From Daucus carota subsp. sativus (Eukaryota > Streptophyta > Magnoliopsida > Apiales > Apiaceae): a stretch of DNA of 64,000 nt. Positions 44,427 through 55,170 of the stretch are shown here, one piece after another. The position numbers and the translations under genes are program-made. Numbering within the stretch: the stretch's first letter is position 1; each line of letters opens with the position of its first letter. The notes under the pieces were generated by a model. It did not search any database. It was not told the DNA's origin and was given only the letters and a program-made list of their open reading frames with translations. The DNA is taken from the NCBI RefSeq assembly GCF_001625215.2, contig NC_030385.2, forward strand, positions 42,185,598-42,249,597. The letters are read 5' to 3'.

Positions 44427-45632
44427 CTAATTATCTTCTTCATGATCAGTCCACCTGACTTGTTTGGATCCAGGAATTGGAATTAGGCTCTCAGCATACT
44501 TGAAAACTTGACGGGCATCCATATAAATTAGGGGATATCTGTAATTCTCCTCTTCAGAGTTGTACAAAAACCATTCACACGATTCATCTTTTAGCATAAA
44601 ATCACGACGGTTATAGTAGCCGAGTACAGAACTTATTGGCAAACCGACATCAATACTAAGCATCTTAGTCCATGATGCCTCAACTTCATCACCACGAAGA
44701 CATGCTTCATCATCTAATGTCCACAAGCTAAAGTCCGTATCACAGAAGTTAGAAATAGTCACAGCAATAGAGTCATTGAAGTCGGTGATAACAGCTAGAA
44801 TATTGATGAGGTAGTCGGGGATGGTACCATCACCAAAGACATCAGGGAGCTCGACTCCACAAACAAACACCTCCGCCTCAAGGTCGAAAGCCATCATACC
44901 TTCATCGCCTATGCATAGAATAAAACCGTGGAGGCATAGATCGAACTTCTCCTTGTTTGGAACATCAGTGGGTTCAACCTCAATCTCTCGCCAAGAATTG
45001 CTTTTTGCAGAATAGATGGAAGACTTGACAATTGTGCCAAAAGGCTTGCAATATTGAGAGGCAACACAAACAATTTTACAATCTAAGTCCATAGTATCAA
45101 CGCTAAAGCCAAAAGCACACCTTCTAAAACCATCATGTTCATGTAACGGAATGAGTTTAGATTGTTTGGTCGCAGGGTTCCAAAGATATACCATATTTTC
45201 GACTAAAAATGTATAAGGGATTCTGACCAAAACCGAAACACAAGCGATGCCGCAATCAGAAGCTACTAAAACAGCTTTTGCAGGCTGGAAAAGAAAGTAC
45301 TCACCTTGAGAATAAGGATACTTGAGATCGGCTACAACATCAGCACCAAGCTTGACGAGTCCAAATGGGCCGTACTCATTTAAGCCATCATCTTCTTCAT
45401 CTTCTTCAACTTCTTTTCGAACAAAAAGGCGTGTAATTAGAGTCTCATCATCTCCTTTGGCTTTGATTGATCGATTGAGATGAGATTTAATGAAAGTAGG
45501 GCTTGTAATTACCGAGAGCCAGGTTTTGGACACTAATTTGCATCCAATCAATTGCTTCACCGGAAGCCGCACAAGCACCTCAATCAGAAGATCATCCGAC
45601 AGTCTGTCAAGACTGAATTTTTGGGTTTTCAT
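44427..45632 (-). CDS. F-box protein with F-box-associated domain (F-box 2, unit B)
   Basis: 401 residues. It differs from the product of 20707-21912 only by V to I in the KSSIYSAK segment (base 45016). F-box, acidic KEVEEDEEDDG linker and LWNPATKQSKLIP motif are intact. Expected role: SCF substrate receptor with unknown target. Upstream it shares the gggtttcaagcagctttt leader phrase with F-box 1. Confidence 0.9.
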   Translation of the reverse strand: MKTQKFSLDRLSDDLLIEVLVRLPVKQLIGCKLVSKTWLSVITSPTFIKSHLNRSIKAKGDDETLITRLFVRKEVEEDEEDDGLNEYGPFGLVKLGADVVADLKYPYSQGEYFLFQPAKAVLVASDCGIACVSVLVRIPYTFLVENMVYLWNPATKQSKLIPLHEHDGFRRCAFGFSVDTMDLDCKIVCVASQYCKPFGTIVKSSIYSAKSNSWREIEVEPTDVPNKEKFDLCLHGFILCIGDEGMMAFDLEAEVFVCGVELPDVFGDGTIPDYLINILAVITDFNDSIAVTISNFCDTDFSLWTLDDEACLRGDEVEASWTKMLSIDVGLPISSVLGYYNRRDFMLKDESCEWFLYNSEEENYRYPLIYMDARQVFKYAESLIPIPGSKQVRWTDHEEDN

Positions 45633-47659
45633 TTCCGATTTAGGGTTTCAAGCAGCTTTTCGGATTTAGGGTTTCAAGCAGCTTTTCTATTATCTGGATG
45701 TTTAATCGAGAGAACGGAAGTATAGCAACTAGGCTCGTTTGGGTACCAGTTTTATACAGTATCATTTTGTTATTTGCCGGACCCCTAAAATTTAGTAATG
45801 ATTTGTTATCTATAATTTAAATAAAAAATATTTTAGTGACAATAGACGATTTATAAAACAAAAAATTCATATTTATTATAATTTATACATGTTTAAAAGA
45901 AATTATATTAATTGTAATATATTTATTTACCAAAATTTAATATATTTACTTTAAAAATATATAGCAAGAGGAAAAGACCAAAAAAAAAAGAATAAATTAT
46001 AAAATTAGCAAAAATATGAATAATATACATGGATATTATAATGTAATATACTGAAATATAATATAGTCGAAACATATTATTTGTTATTTTGATAATATAA
46101 CTCTCACTCAAATATTTGTTATTTTATGTATGGGGCACTTTTTAGTGATACAAAATGAATAAAAACTAATATTTTAATAATTATTAATAAGATATAGGGG
46201 TGTTTTTTCAAAAACATAAATTTATATAAATTAATTTTCAAAAATACATTTATTTAAGTCTATTTTTCAAATATATGGTTAGCATGTTCTCGAACCTAAA
46301 ATTCAACTTTTATTTTGTTTTTTTAAAGTTGATTTCCACATTGTTTCGGATTCTAAATAAAAATAAATTTTATTTCAAAATTAAAATTAAAATTGCATAT
46401 TAAATTTTAGAGGTTATAAATCATATTATTGAAATAAAATTTTAGAAAATAAATTTTTGATGATAAGTTAAAATAACATTATGTGTAAAAAATATATAAA
46501 TAATTTGGATAATTTCCCCGATATGTATATAAATTTATTAGAATTTATCATTAGTTATTATACTATTAGGCGGAAATTTTATTTTATGATTTAATTGATG
46601 AATGAAATATTTTTATCTTGGTAATATAATATGATATTTTTAATTAATTGCTTCTTTAGAAATTTCCATTAATTTTTTTCATATACAACATTGTCGTGTC
46701 AACGATATTGGGATTATCTTAATTCATTCTCATCTGACTTTCTAGTGAAATTTGTAACAAAAATTTATAATAAAAAAATTTGTGTGAATCATTTTCAAAT
46801 TCCACAGGAAATTATGGTAGTGGTTTGGTTTTCGTGTTTTTATACTTACTATGTTTTAAATTAATAAATTATATCTTTTACTTATGTTAAATTGGTTGAA
46901 TGTTAACAAAATATTAAATAAATTAGGTAGCTAAAATATTTTATAAAAATTGTATAAGTAAAATACATATATGAATTTCTTTCTAAATGTATTTTTCAGA
47001 TTCTTAAATTGTATAAGAGCAATTTATAATTTTCACTTAAAAAATAATCAATTTGAACAAAAAAATCAAGAATGGATTATAGTTTGGGATGGAGGGGAGT
47101 TTGTTTGAAATGTTTTAATAAACTCTTGATTTTTTTCCTTTATGGTGTAAGATTTTATTTTTTTTATCTGTTATCTTATAATAACCGGTTTCCTATAATA
47201 ATAGCATGTTGTGGTTTAAATTTTATCAAAATTTGGTATATGATAAATAAATAAAAATAGTTGTGCATTATCCATTTTTTAAGTCTCATATTAAATTTTC
47301 TAAAAGTGTCGGACAAATTATAATCAATTATGTTATTTGACTTTTTTTTTCATATTTAATTAATCACCTTGTTTAAATTCTAGACAAAATAACCCAGGTT
47401 TCATAACTTATAATCACAGTTTAGCAAACACGGTCCTTTTTTTTTTTCCGATCTGCTCCTTGTGCCATCATCATCATCTTACAGTTATCATTCTCATTGT
47501 CATCAACTTATAATAATAATATGTTCTCCGCATATCATTTGACAATAATAATCTTCCATTTCATAAACTTCCCAGGTTGCTATTTTACTTGACCCTGAAT
47601 TGATGTTCTCTATGTTACTATGTAGAATAATCTGTTTTGCAGTTATGTATGTGTTTCAG
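45633..47659. other. AT-rich spacer upstream of F-box 2 (unit B)
   Basis: Counterpart of 21913-23940; one single-base indel near 47242 is the only length difference noticed. No gene. Confidence 0.6.
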
Positions 47660-49748
47660 GCTAGTGAAGCTGAAAATGTCAAATTTGTAGAGGTGTGTAT
47701 TTGCCAAAAAAAAATCACCTGATGAACGTAATTTTGTACTCCCTCCGTCCCTAAATACTTTTCCTGTCTTTGTTACATATTTGCCAACACACACTTTTTA
47801 TCATTAATATTTTTAATTTTATATCAGTATTAAATATAAAAATTTCGCCGTATTAAAGTACTCGTAAATACGAAACTAACAAGATCACTCATGACTATAT
47901 TTAGTCTTATAGATTAGACGTAAATTAGTCATTTGTCTTAGGTTATGAACAGTCCCAACATATCAAACAAAAAAAGTTTTTTGGCAGGGAGGGAGTAATA
48001 TTTAGCAACTCATGCGTCAATCATAGACATCTATACTTTATGCTTTCCGGAAAATATTTCACAGGAATATATATAATTAAACTCTAGAGAAATGAAGCTA
48101 TTCAGCTGTAAATGGCTACCTGATTGTGATCCTAAAGCTATAGTCTTTCTTTGACATGGCTATGCTATGGATTGCAGCATCTCAATGAGAGGTAAATATG
48201 CACAATTCACGTACATATATATCACCAAACGCATAGTGAGAATATATGATGGACATGGCATGAATCCGCAGGTGCTGCTCATCAACTTGTGAGGGCAGGA
48301 TGTGCAGACAATGGTATAGATTATGAAGCCCATGGAAAGTCTGATTACAAATACTGATGATCTGGTTACCAATTGTACCGAGCATTTCTCCTGCATTGTG
48401 GTATGCTTTTCCTTAGAAACCCAGAAATGATTCTCCCTTTCATATTAAAAGAGGTGAAAATGAATTCAATCCCGCATATTTGTTCTTTTATAATCACTAA
48501 CACACAATTAAAAAAGTTTGTAGGTTGTTTTATAATTTCACTCAAGAAATTAATCTTCAATGTAAAATATGCGGAAGCAAAATGCAAATAATTAGTTGAA
48601 AGGTGAATCTCTTATTCTGATACATTAGTTTTTTCATTTTTCATCTTCGATTACTTCAGAAGTATTACATAAAAGGCATGTCATTATACTCTCCAGAATA
48701 TAACCCTTTCATCCCTTTGATATATCAGACAAGATAGAACGCCTAGAAGGGACATAGTGAAATTATCCGATTAGGTTACTGCCGGAAGAATGGTCCTTCT
48801 AATTATTTGACTGATGGGGCGAACAAAAAGAAAGTTAGGTAAATATACACTGGATTCTTATTCCTATATATATAAAAAAAAATCTAGCACATATTGCAAT
48901 CATAGATGCATGTAATTTCTGATAATCTAAGTGATTAGTACAATATGTACATATACTGACCTGATTGTGTTGGCTTATATCTAGGTTGCAGATGACATAA
49001 AACCAAATCAGATGGTGAGAAGTGTTCTTGCACAGCTTGCCCGAGTAATTTCTACTTGGAGAATAATCCCAACACTGATGTCGCCTTTAGAGATGTTGAA
49101 GTAAGAAAAAGAGTTATCCTTAAGTCCCACCTTTTTCTTTCATTTTAAAAACTTCCTGAACATGAAGCACATATCTGGATCAGGAAACAAATTTCATCCA
49201 TGTTTCTGTACACGGCAGATACGGTCCAACCCTTATTGCTATAAAGGAGTTCCTCGATTACAAACTGGTTTCCAATTGATGCAAACCACCAGTAGTATTG
49301 AAAAAATTCTTCCAGAGGTGAAATAACAGCCCATAAATTAATAATTTTTTTTTCTTTCATTTATTTATAGATGCAAGGTTCATGCTTGCATAGTACTAGA
49401 ATTCAGATAGATACTTCATGATATATTAGATAAAATCCTTTATGAATTCTAGTTAGCTCACTTGTTTACCTGTTGTAAATTTCAGGTTTTGGTACCTTTT
49501 CTTGTTGTCCGTGATGAGGCTGACAAAGTGACTGATCCAGCAGTAAGCAAGCTACTATTTGAAACGGCTTCTAGCAGCGATAAAACAATTAAGTCGTATC
49601 CTGGACTGGGCACTCACTCAGTTACGGAGAGTTTCCTGAGAATTTAGACATCATCTTTTCAGATGTCATTGCCTGGAATGGACAATTAGAAAAAGAAAGG
49701 AAAATCAGAAATGACACTGTAGAAACAGAAAACTCCAGCCAAAACTAG
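47660..49748 (+). pseudogene. Caffeoylshikimate esterase / MAGL-like pseudogene (unit B)
   Basis: Uninterrupted counterpart of the unit A pseudogene. Exon remnants are at 47660-47692, 48065-48191 (with the same internal stops), about 48251-48400, about 48986-49100, about 49215-49325 and 49486-49748. Additional damage not shared with unit A: the acceptor before the third exon is deleted (11 bp lost near 48250), the last exon has a one-base loss after YPGL that shifts the frame to a stop at 49645-49647, and 27 bp are missing near 49675. The nucleophile-motif exon is also absent, so that loss is ancestral. Confidence 0.83.
47739..47995. mobile_element. Stowaway-like MITE (copy B)
   Basis: 257 bp, same ends and TA flanks as 24020-24276. 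Confidence 0.85.
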
Positions 49749-51317
49749 CAGACTCATAAAATTCAAGTGATGTGAAAGAAAGTAATGCATTCAAATAGGG
49801 TTTCGTTATACACAGAATCAAAAAAAAAAAAGGTATGTATTTGTCCTTAGAACCATTTTTATTCCAATTTTGTTAGATATTTGTTTTCCATGAGCTTGCA
49901 ACTATATTTAAATTGTTGTTGCTTTCTGCCCAACCTGAAATTAGCAAGTAATCCATCCTGAACCGACTTTGTTAATGCTTGATACTCAGAACTACTAAAT
50001 AACCAAAAGAATTGCCATAGATTAGAATGTACAATAGCGAGTGTCCAAATTCCAAATTAAGAAGTATAGCAAAATGTACATTATAACAAATAAAAAAAGG
50101 AGAAGTAGAGATCAATGTCAAGTTAATATCTGTATTTCAGTAATTAAGTAGAGATTAATGTCAAGTTAATATCTGTAGTTCAGTAATGAACAGCCAACAT
50201 TTTGTAATATTTATACCGAGAATAGAAAAACAGAAAAAGGGAATTTAATTAGAGTATCAGGCATGCATCTATCACACACACACAAAGAAAAAATGGAGCT
50301 AATCCACATTATACAAGCATAATCGGCAGTTACTTGCTAAGAGAGAATCACTTCACTACTTAAGTATCAGATATGCAGCATTATTCTTTTGATTTTTCTT
50401 TTCTGTGAGACTGTTCAATGCTTGTTATATATGATTTGGTCAAGTAGGATTGACTATAATAACCTCCAATAGAAGGCGTGCTCTTACTATTTCAATAGAT
50501 ATTCATAGCCAGCTATTAAAAGACTACAAACAGAAATCACCGATTCTTTTGCTGGTTAAAAATACCATTTCTATATCGATTCTATCCAGGAAGCAAGTAA
50601 AGACTCGTAGTTGTATAAACTAAATAAACACATGCAGATAATTAAAAATTGAAATGAGGATCTCATTATTAAATGACAACTTAACACCTCTACCTCAAAG
50701 TTTTGTAGTAAATTAAACATAGCTCAAGTACGGAAGTTACTTCATACCTCTTATTGTTGCACAGCTTCAATAAGGATTTTCTCTAAGTTCATCTCACTTT
50801 GAAAATTCTCGACTTTACACTGACTTCTATAATCTCAATAGCATATTATGTACACCGACTTCAGACCTAAGGGCATAAGTCAACAGATATCAGTCGTTCC
50901 TCATGGCCTTTATATTTGCCCTGAAGTATGACTTCGCGTAAGAAACTCAGATATTTGAGGTTAAACATTATCAAAGTAGCTGCACCCTAGCACTACACCA
51001 AGCAAACTACCTCTTAGTCAAGCAAGTACAGACTCCAACCAGCGGAAGAAAGCATAGAGGTAACAGGAACTATCTATTCAAGTACCGAGGATAAGGTGCA
51101 GCTCCAATCATTTACACTTCTCTTCCAGAGTAATACCAACGATTTCCAGCACAATATTGCAATTGATTTGCAGACTATGGCTGGGCAGGTATGGACAGAA
51201 AAAAATTCTATTCTACTGGCAGAATATAGGATAGATGCACTGTAACGTATATAAATTGACCAATTGAAGTTAATAGACACATGAAATATGGCTGTCAAAT
51301 TATCTTCATCTCAATTC
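49749..51317. other. Intergenic between esterase pseudogene and PPR gene (unit B)
   Basis: Counterpart of 31957-33428 with frequent small indels. Includes about 100 bases (near 50945-51045) not present in unit A. No gene recognised. Confidence 0.6.
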
Positions 51318-53447
51318 TTAGCCCTCGAAACCCATTAAGGTTACATCAAAATGTTCCCCGTAACCTTCATCCTTCATTTGTTTAGTCAATGCTTGTAATT
51401 CAACCCGTATGTGGTCAATTTTTGAATGTAGTTGATCTCCAACGACAAAGACATGTATCTGATTTTTCAGCTCAATCCAACTACACCCAGGAAGTTTGCT
51501 CACTCCTCGAAGTTTCATCATCTTTCGTACACGCTCCACATCTTCTCGCCTTCCTAATACTTCGTAAATACCTGACAACAAAACATATGTAGATGATTCT
51601 CCTGAACCTAGTTCCATCAGTTTCTCTCCTGCATAAACCCCCAGTTCATAGTCACGGTAGTTTCGACAAGCACTTAACAAAATTCGCCACAAGTGTAGAC
51701 CATGATCAAAGGTTATTGTCTCAATTAACTCTTTTGCTTCATAGAGCTTTCCTGCACGGGTCAATATATCGACCATGCATGAAAAATGCTCCACTCTTGG
51801 GGTAATATTATATTCATCAGACATCATTTTAAAATAGAACCAACCTCCATCTACCAAGCCCTTGTGACTACAAGCATTGAGAATGTGAACAAAAGTGACA
51901 CTGTCCGGGGTTGTGTTCTCTAATAGCATCTCTTGGAAAAGATTAAGTGCTTCATGACCATGTCCATTTTGAGAAAGACCTGAAATCATTGAATTCCATG
52001 ACACCACATCCTTATTAGGCATTCTTCTAAAGACAAGATTACCATCGTTCAGGCTTCCACACTTTGCATACATCATCAACAGGGCACTTCCAATTGGAAC
52101 TTCCAGACCAAATCCAAATTTAATGGTATGAGCATGGATCTGCTTTCCCTGATCCAAACAAACAAGGTTAGAGCAAGCTTTTAGAACACGGGCCATAGTT
52201 AACTCATTTGGCATAACGCTTTCTATCTGCATTTTACAGTACAAGTCGATAGCATATTCATTCTCCTCAGCTTCAATGTACCCTCCAATCATGGAAGTCC
52301 ACAATACAATATCAGGTTCCTGCAGATAATCAAACACCTTCCTAGCATCTCCTACACAGCAACATTTAGCATACATACCAACCAAAGTTGTCATTAAATG
52401 AATTTTTGATTCATATCCCGACTTCACAAGAAAACCATGAACTTGCTTTCCCAACTCCAATCCACCACTATCACTACAAACATTTAGGACAGCAACGAGG
52501 GTCGATTCATTAAACTCCACCTTGAAAAATTGCATCTTAGAGAACAAACTCAAAGCCTGTTCAGAATCCCCTGATTGCACCAGCCCAGTGATAATTGCCG
52601 TCCATGTAATAGAATTCTTGTCCCTCACCAACTCAAATGACATAAAGGCATCTTTCAAGATACCACACTTGACATACATTGTAACCAAAGCATTTCCAAC
52701 AGACGAAACCAAAGAATACCCAAGTTTAACAACAAGACAATGAAGCTGTTTACCAACAAAAACATCATCACACGACGTCAAAGCACTAAGCACACTAGTA
52801 AAAACAAACTCATTAACACCTCCAACATCTTCCCACATCATCATCTTAAAAACCCCCAAAGCACCAAACACAAACCTCTCCATAGCATACCCCGAGATCA
52901 TCGAAGCCCAGGTAACCGAATTCCTCTCAATCATTCTATCAAAAACCACACGAGCATCACAAACAACACCCAATTTACAATACATATTAACCAAAGAACT
53001 CCCCACAAAAACATCATAACAGTATCCAATCTTCATTGCAACCGAATGAACTTGCTGCCCAACAAACAAATCCAACAAATTACAAGCAGCATTACAAACC
53101 CCCGGAAAAGTATGACCATCAGGGACCAACCCAACTTGTGAAAGCAAGAGTTTGAACAAATTAATAACAAAGATTGAATTTTGAACACAACCCAGTTGAG
53201 AATGAGCATTGATGAGAGTGTTGTAAGAGACAATGTCTTTTTCTTGAATTTCTTGAAAAATGAGGTTGGATTGGGGCAAGTGTTGGCACTTGGCATACAA
53301 GTTGATGAGAGTGTTGGCTATGTAAGTTGATGATAGTTGGCCTGTTTTGATGATGTGGGCATGAAGTGTTTGGCCTTGTTTCAGGTGTTTGTGTTGTGTC
53401 AGGTGGAGAATTTGAGACAACAATGTTTGTGTGGGGAGTTTCATCAA
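51318..53447 (-). CDS. PLS-class pentatricopeptide repeat protein, E+ type (unit B)
   Basis: Intronless, 709 residues, same length and architecture as 33429-35558: PLS repeats, then E/E+ with GCSWIELKNQIHVFV, no DYW tail. At most of the 14 differences this copy has the residue usual for the family (GKQVHGF, SGYESKIH, LSQNGHGHEAL). That suggests this is the better-conserved copy. Expected to be an organellar RNA-binding editing or processing factor; no specific target can be read from sequence. Confidence 0.9.
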   Translation of the reverse strand: MMKLPTQTLLSQILHLTQHKHLKQGQTLHAHIIKTGQLSSTYIANTLINLYAKCQHLPQSNLIFQEIQEKDIVSYNTLINAHSQLGCVQNSIFVINLFKLLLSQVGLVPDGHTFPGVCNAACNLLDLFVGQQVHSVAMKIGYCYDVFVGSSLVNMYCKLGVVCDARVVFDRMIERNSVTWASMISGYAMERFVFGALGVFKMMMWEDVGGVNEFVFTSVLSALTSCDDVFVGKQLHCLVVKLGYSLVSSVGNALVTMYVKCGILKDAFMSFELVRDKNSITWTAIITGLVQSGDSEQALSLFSKMQFFKVEFNESTLVAVLNVCSDSGGLELGKQVHGFLVKSGYESKIHLMTTLVGMYAKCCCVGDARKVFDYLQEPDIVLWTSMIGGYIEAEENEYAIDLYCKMQIESVMPNELTMARVLKACSNLVCLDQGKQIHAHTIKFGFGLEVPIGSALLMMYAKCGSLNDGNLVFRRMPNKDVVSWNSMISGLSQNGHGHEALNLFQEMLLENTTPDSVTFVHILNACSHKGLVDGGWFYFKMMSDEYNITPRVEHFSCMVDILTRAGKLYEAKELIETITFDHGLHLWRILLSACRNYRDYELGVYAGEKLMELGSGESSTYVLLSGIYEVLGRREDVERVRKMMKLRGVSKLPGCSWIELKNQIHVFVVGDQLHSKIDHIRVELQALTKQMKDEGYGEHFDVTLMGFEG

Positions 53448-53529
53448 GGTTTGGACCGTTTGGTCCTGTGTTTCTCGGGAATATTCTCTTTATTTCATGT
53501 CTAAAAACGAGTTGTATCGGTGCGATGTA

Positions 53530-53766
53530 CTCCCCCATCCCAAATTAGAATAGCTCGTTGATTTCGGGCACACAATTTGAGGTTCATTGACCGCATAGCT
53601 ACATTGCTTATATTTAAAATTTTATTTTTGTAAATAAAAATTAATATATGAAATTTGTATTTGCAAAAAGAAAAATTAAAATAATAAATTTTAAGAATAG
53701 ACGGTCAATGCACCATAAATTACATGTCCAAAATTAACAAACTCATCTAATTTGAGATGTAAGTGG
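53530..53766. mobile_element. Degenerate Stowaway-like MITE, unit B only
   Basis: 237 bp between TA dinucleotides (53528-53529, 53767-53768). The left end ctcccccatcccaaattaga pairs with the right end tctaatttgagatgtaagtgg as an imperfect inverted repeat. Unit A has a single TA at this point, near 35640, and no element. Confidence 0.65.
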
Positions 53767-54350
53767 TATCATGTATCATGTGGTATCATGTATCTATAGA
53801 GGTTAGTGTTACTGTAACTCCAGTTGTGTATTTGCGCTTCAATTATCCGTCAAATCACGATTATCTCTTCTTGGGTTTGTCTGGTGTGTGCGCGGAATTT
53901 TATATGTTTGGAGAATTTTGATGGGTGTGGTGATTGTATATGCAAAGGGGTCCATCATTATTAAAATATGGGAACCAATAAGGATGAGTCAAACTTATAA
54001 CATTCCGCGTTTAGAGTGTGTCCATGAGCACACATCAGAAAAACCGTCTCTTCTTTTCTTGCTAAAGAGATCGTAATGAGAAAACTATTATTACTAATCA
54101 TAATTTAAAATTTTGATAAAAATATAATTGAATATAATCAGATTTTATAATATAATTTAAAATTTTAGTTAAATATTCAAAAATTCTGATACTTTTTTGT
54201 TAAATCCGAGCTCAAATTTTGTAAATAATTTTTTTTAAAACAATTTTAATTAAATACACCCCTTCATATAATTCAATATGTTCAATAAATATTATATATG
54301 TATTTGTATTGCTTCATCCTCCCTCTCCTATAAGAGGGTATTCTGAACCT
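53767..54350. repeat. Diverged relative of the unit start
   Basis: 53800-53870 resembles 35660-35720, and 54050-54345 resembles 35720-35985 (and 1-230), with roughly one change in five and gaps. A block at about 53872-54048 has no counterpart. This is an older copy of the junction sequence. Confidence 0.65.
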
Positions 54351-55170
54351 AATTTTATATATTAAAAAAAAATTAAAAAAAGCATGCAAAAAAAATTTTC
54401 TAACTAAATATTTAGAATATGTTTAACATTTCTTGTTTGCCATAATTTGTGCTTAATTTTAGAAAGAAAAAAAAACACACGCTTATATTTTTTTCATAAA
54501 TAGATGACTTGTTTTTTTTTAGAAATAAATGACTTGTATCTAAGAATAAGATAAGAGAAACAAATTCATCATCTTTCATAGAAACGGAGCTGGCGTTCAC
54601 CCAACCGCTTTTCCTATTTCCTAGCCCAAATAATTCCTTTCACCAATAATGATTGCAAGTTCAGAAAAATGAGAATGCTGGTACGCTGAATATGTTTTCT
54701 TTTCTTTTTTTCTTTTTTGCCAGGGGTTAGCTAAATATGTTAATAACATCAGCATCTAACACAAATGCAATCTAGAACTAACTACAACAAAAGATTGAGA
54801 GAACTCATAAATATCGGAGGTGTCAGACAATCAGTTTTCTGATTTCCTTGTTGATTCTACATTCTTGTCGTCTGGAGAAAGCTTTCATTCATCCTCCCAT
54901 TTCCAAGCAGTTGGTGTGGGCACAACTTTTAACCTATAAACATAGATTCCCATATTCAACATACTGATATAGGCAACAAAAAATTTAGACAAGCATATTG
55001 ACCACCTAACAGATGTTCGAGAAGTACCACATATACCCGAATAAATATAAATAGTTTACAAAGTACGAACCAAATACACTACATAGAATCCATTTATAAA
55101 CTTTGAAAGTGCGAATTTCAGTTCAACATGTTTATGCAAATGGGTCTGCAAACCTTTGATATCAAGCATC
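54351..55170. other. Intergenic and SF3B3 3' UTR
   Basis: AT-rich. The right few hundred bases should be the 3' UTR of the minus-strand SF3B3 gene. No other gene seen. Confidence 0.6.

Larger units (their letters stand above)
35756..53540. repeat. Tandem duplication unit B (right copy, without the copia elements)
   Basis: This is the direct repeat of unit A. It is nearly identical over the first 12.5 kb (single substitutions scattered hundreds of bases apart) and clearly more diverged from about 48250 on, where small indels and substitutions are frequent. It preserves the empty target sites of both retrotransposons, near 42720 and 49469. The right edge is blurred: after 53540 the match to unit A continues only as older, gapped similarity. 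Confidence 0.95.
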
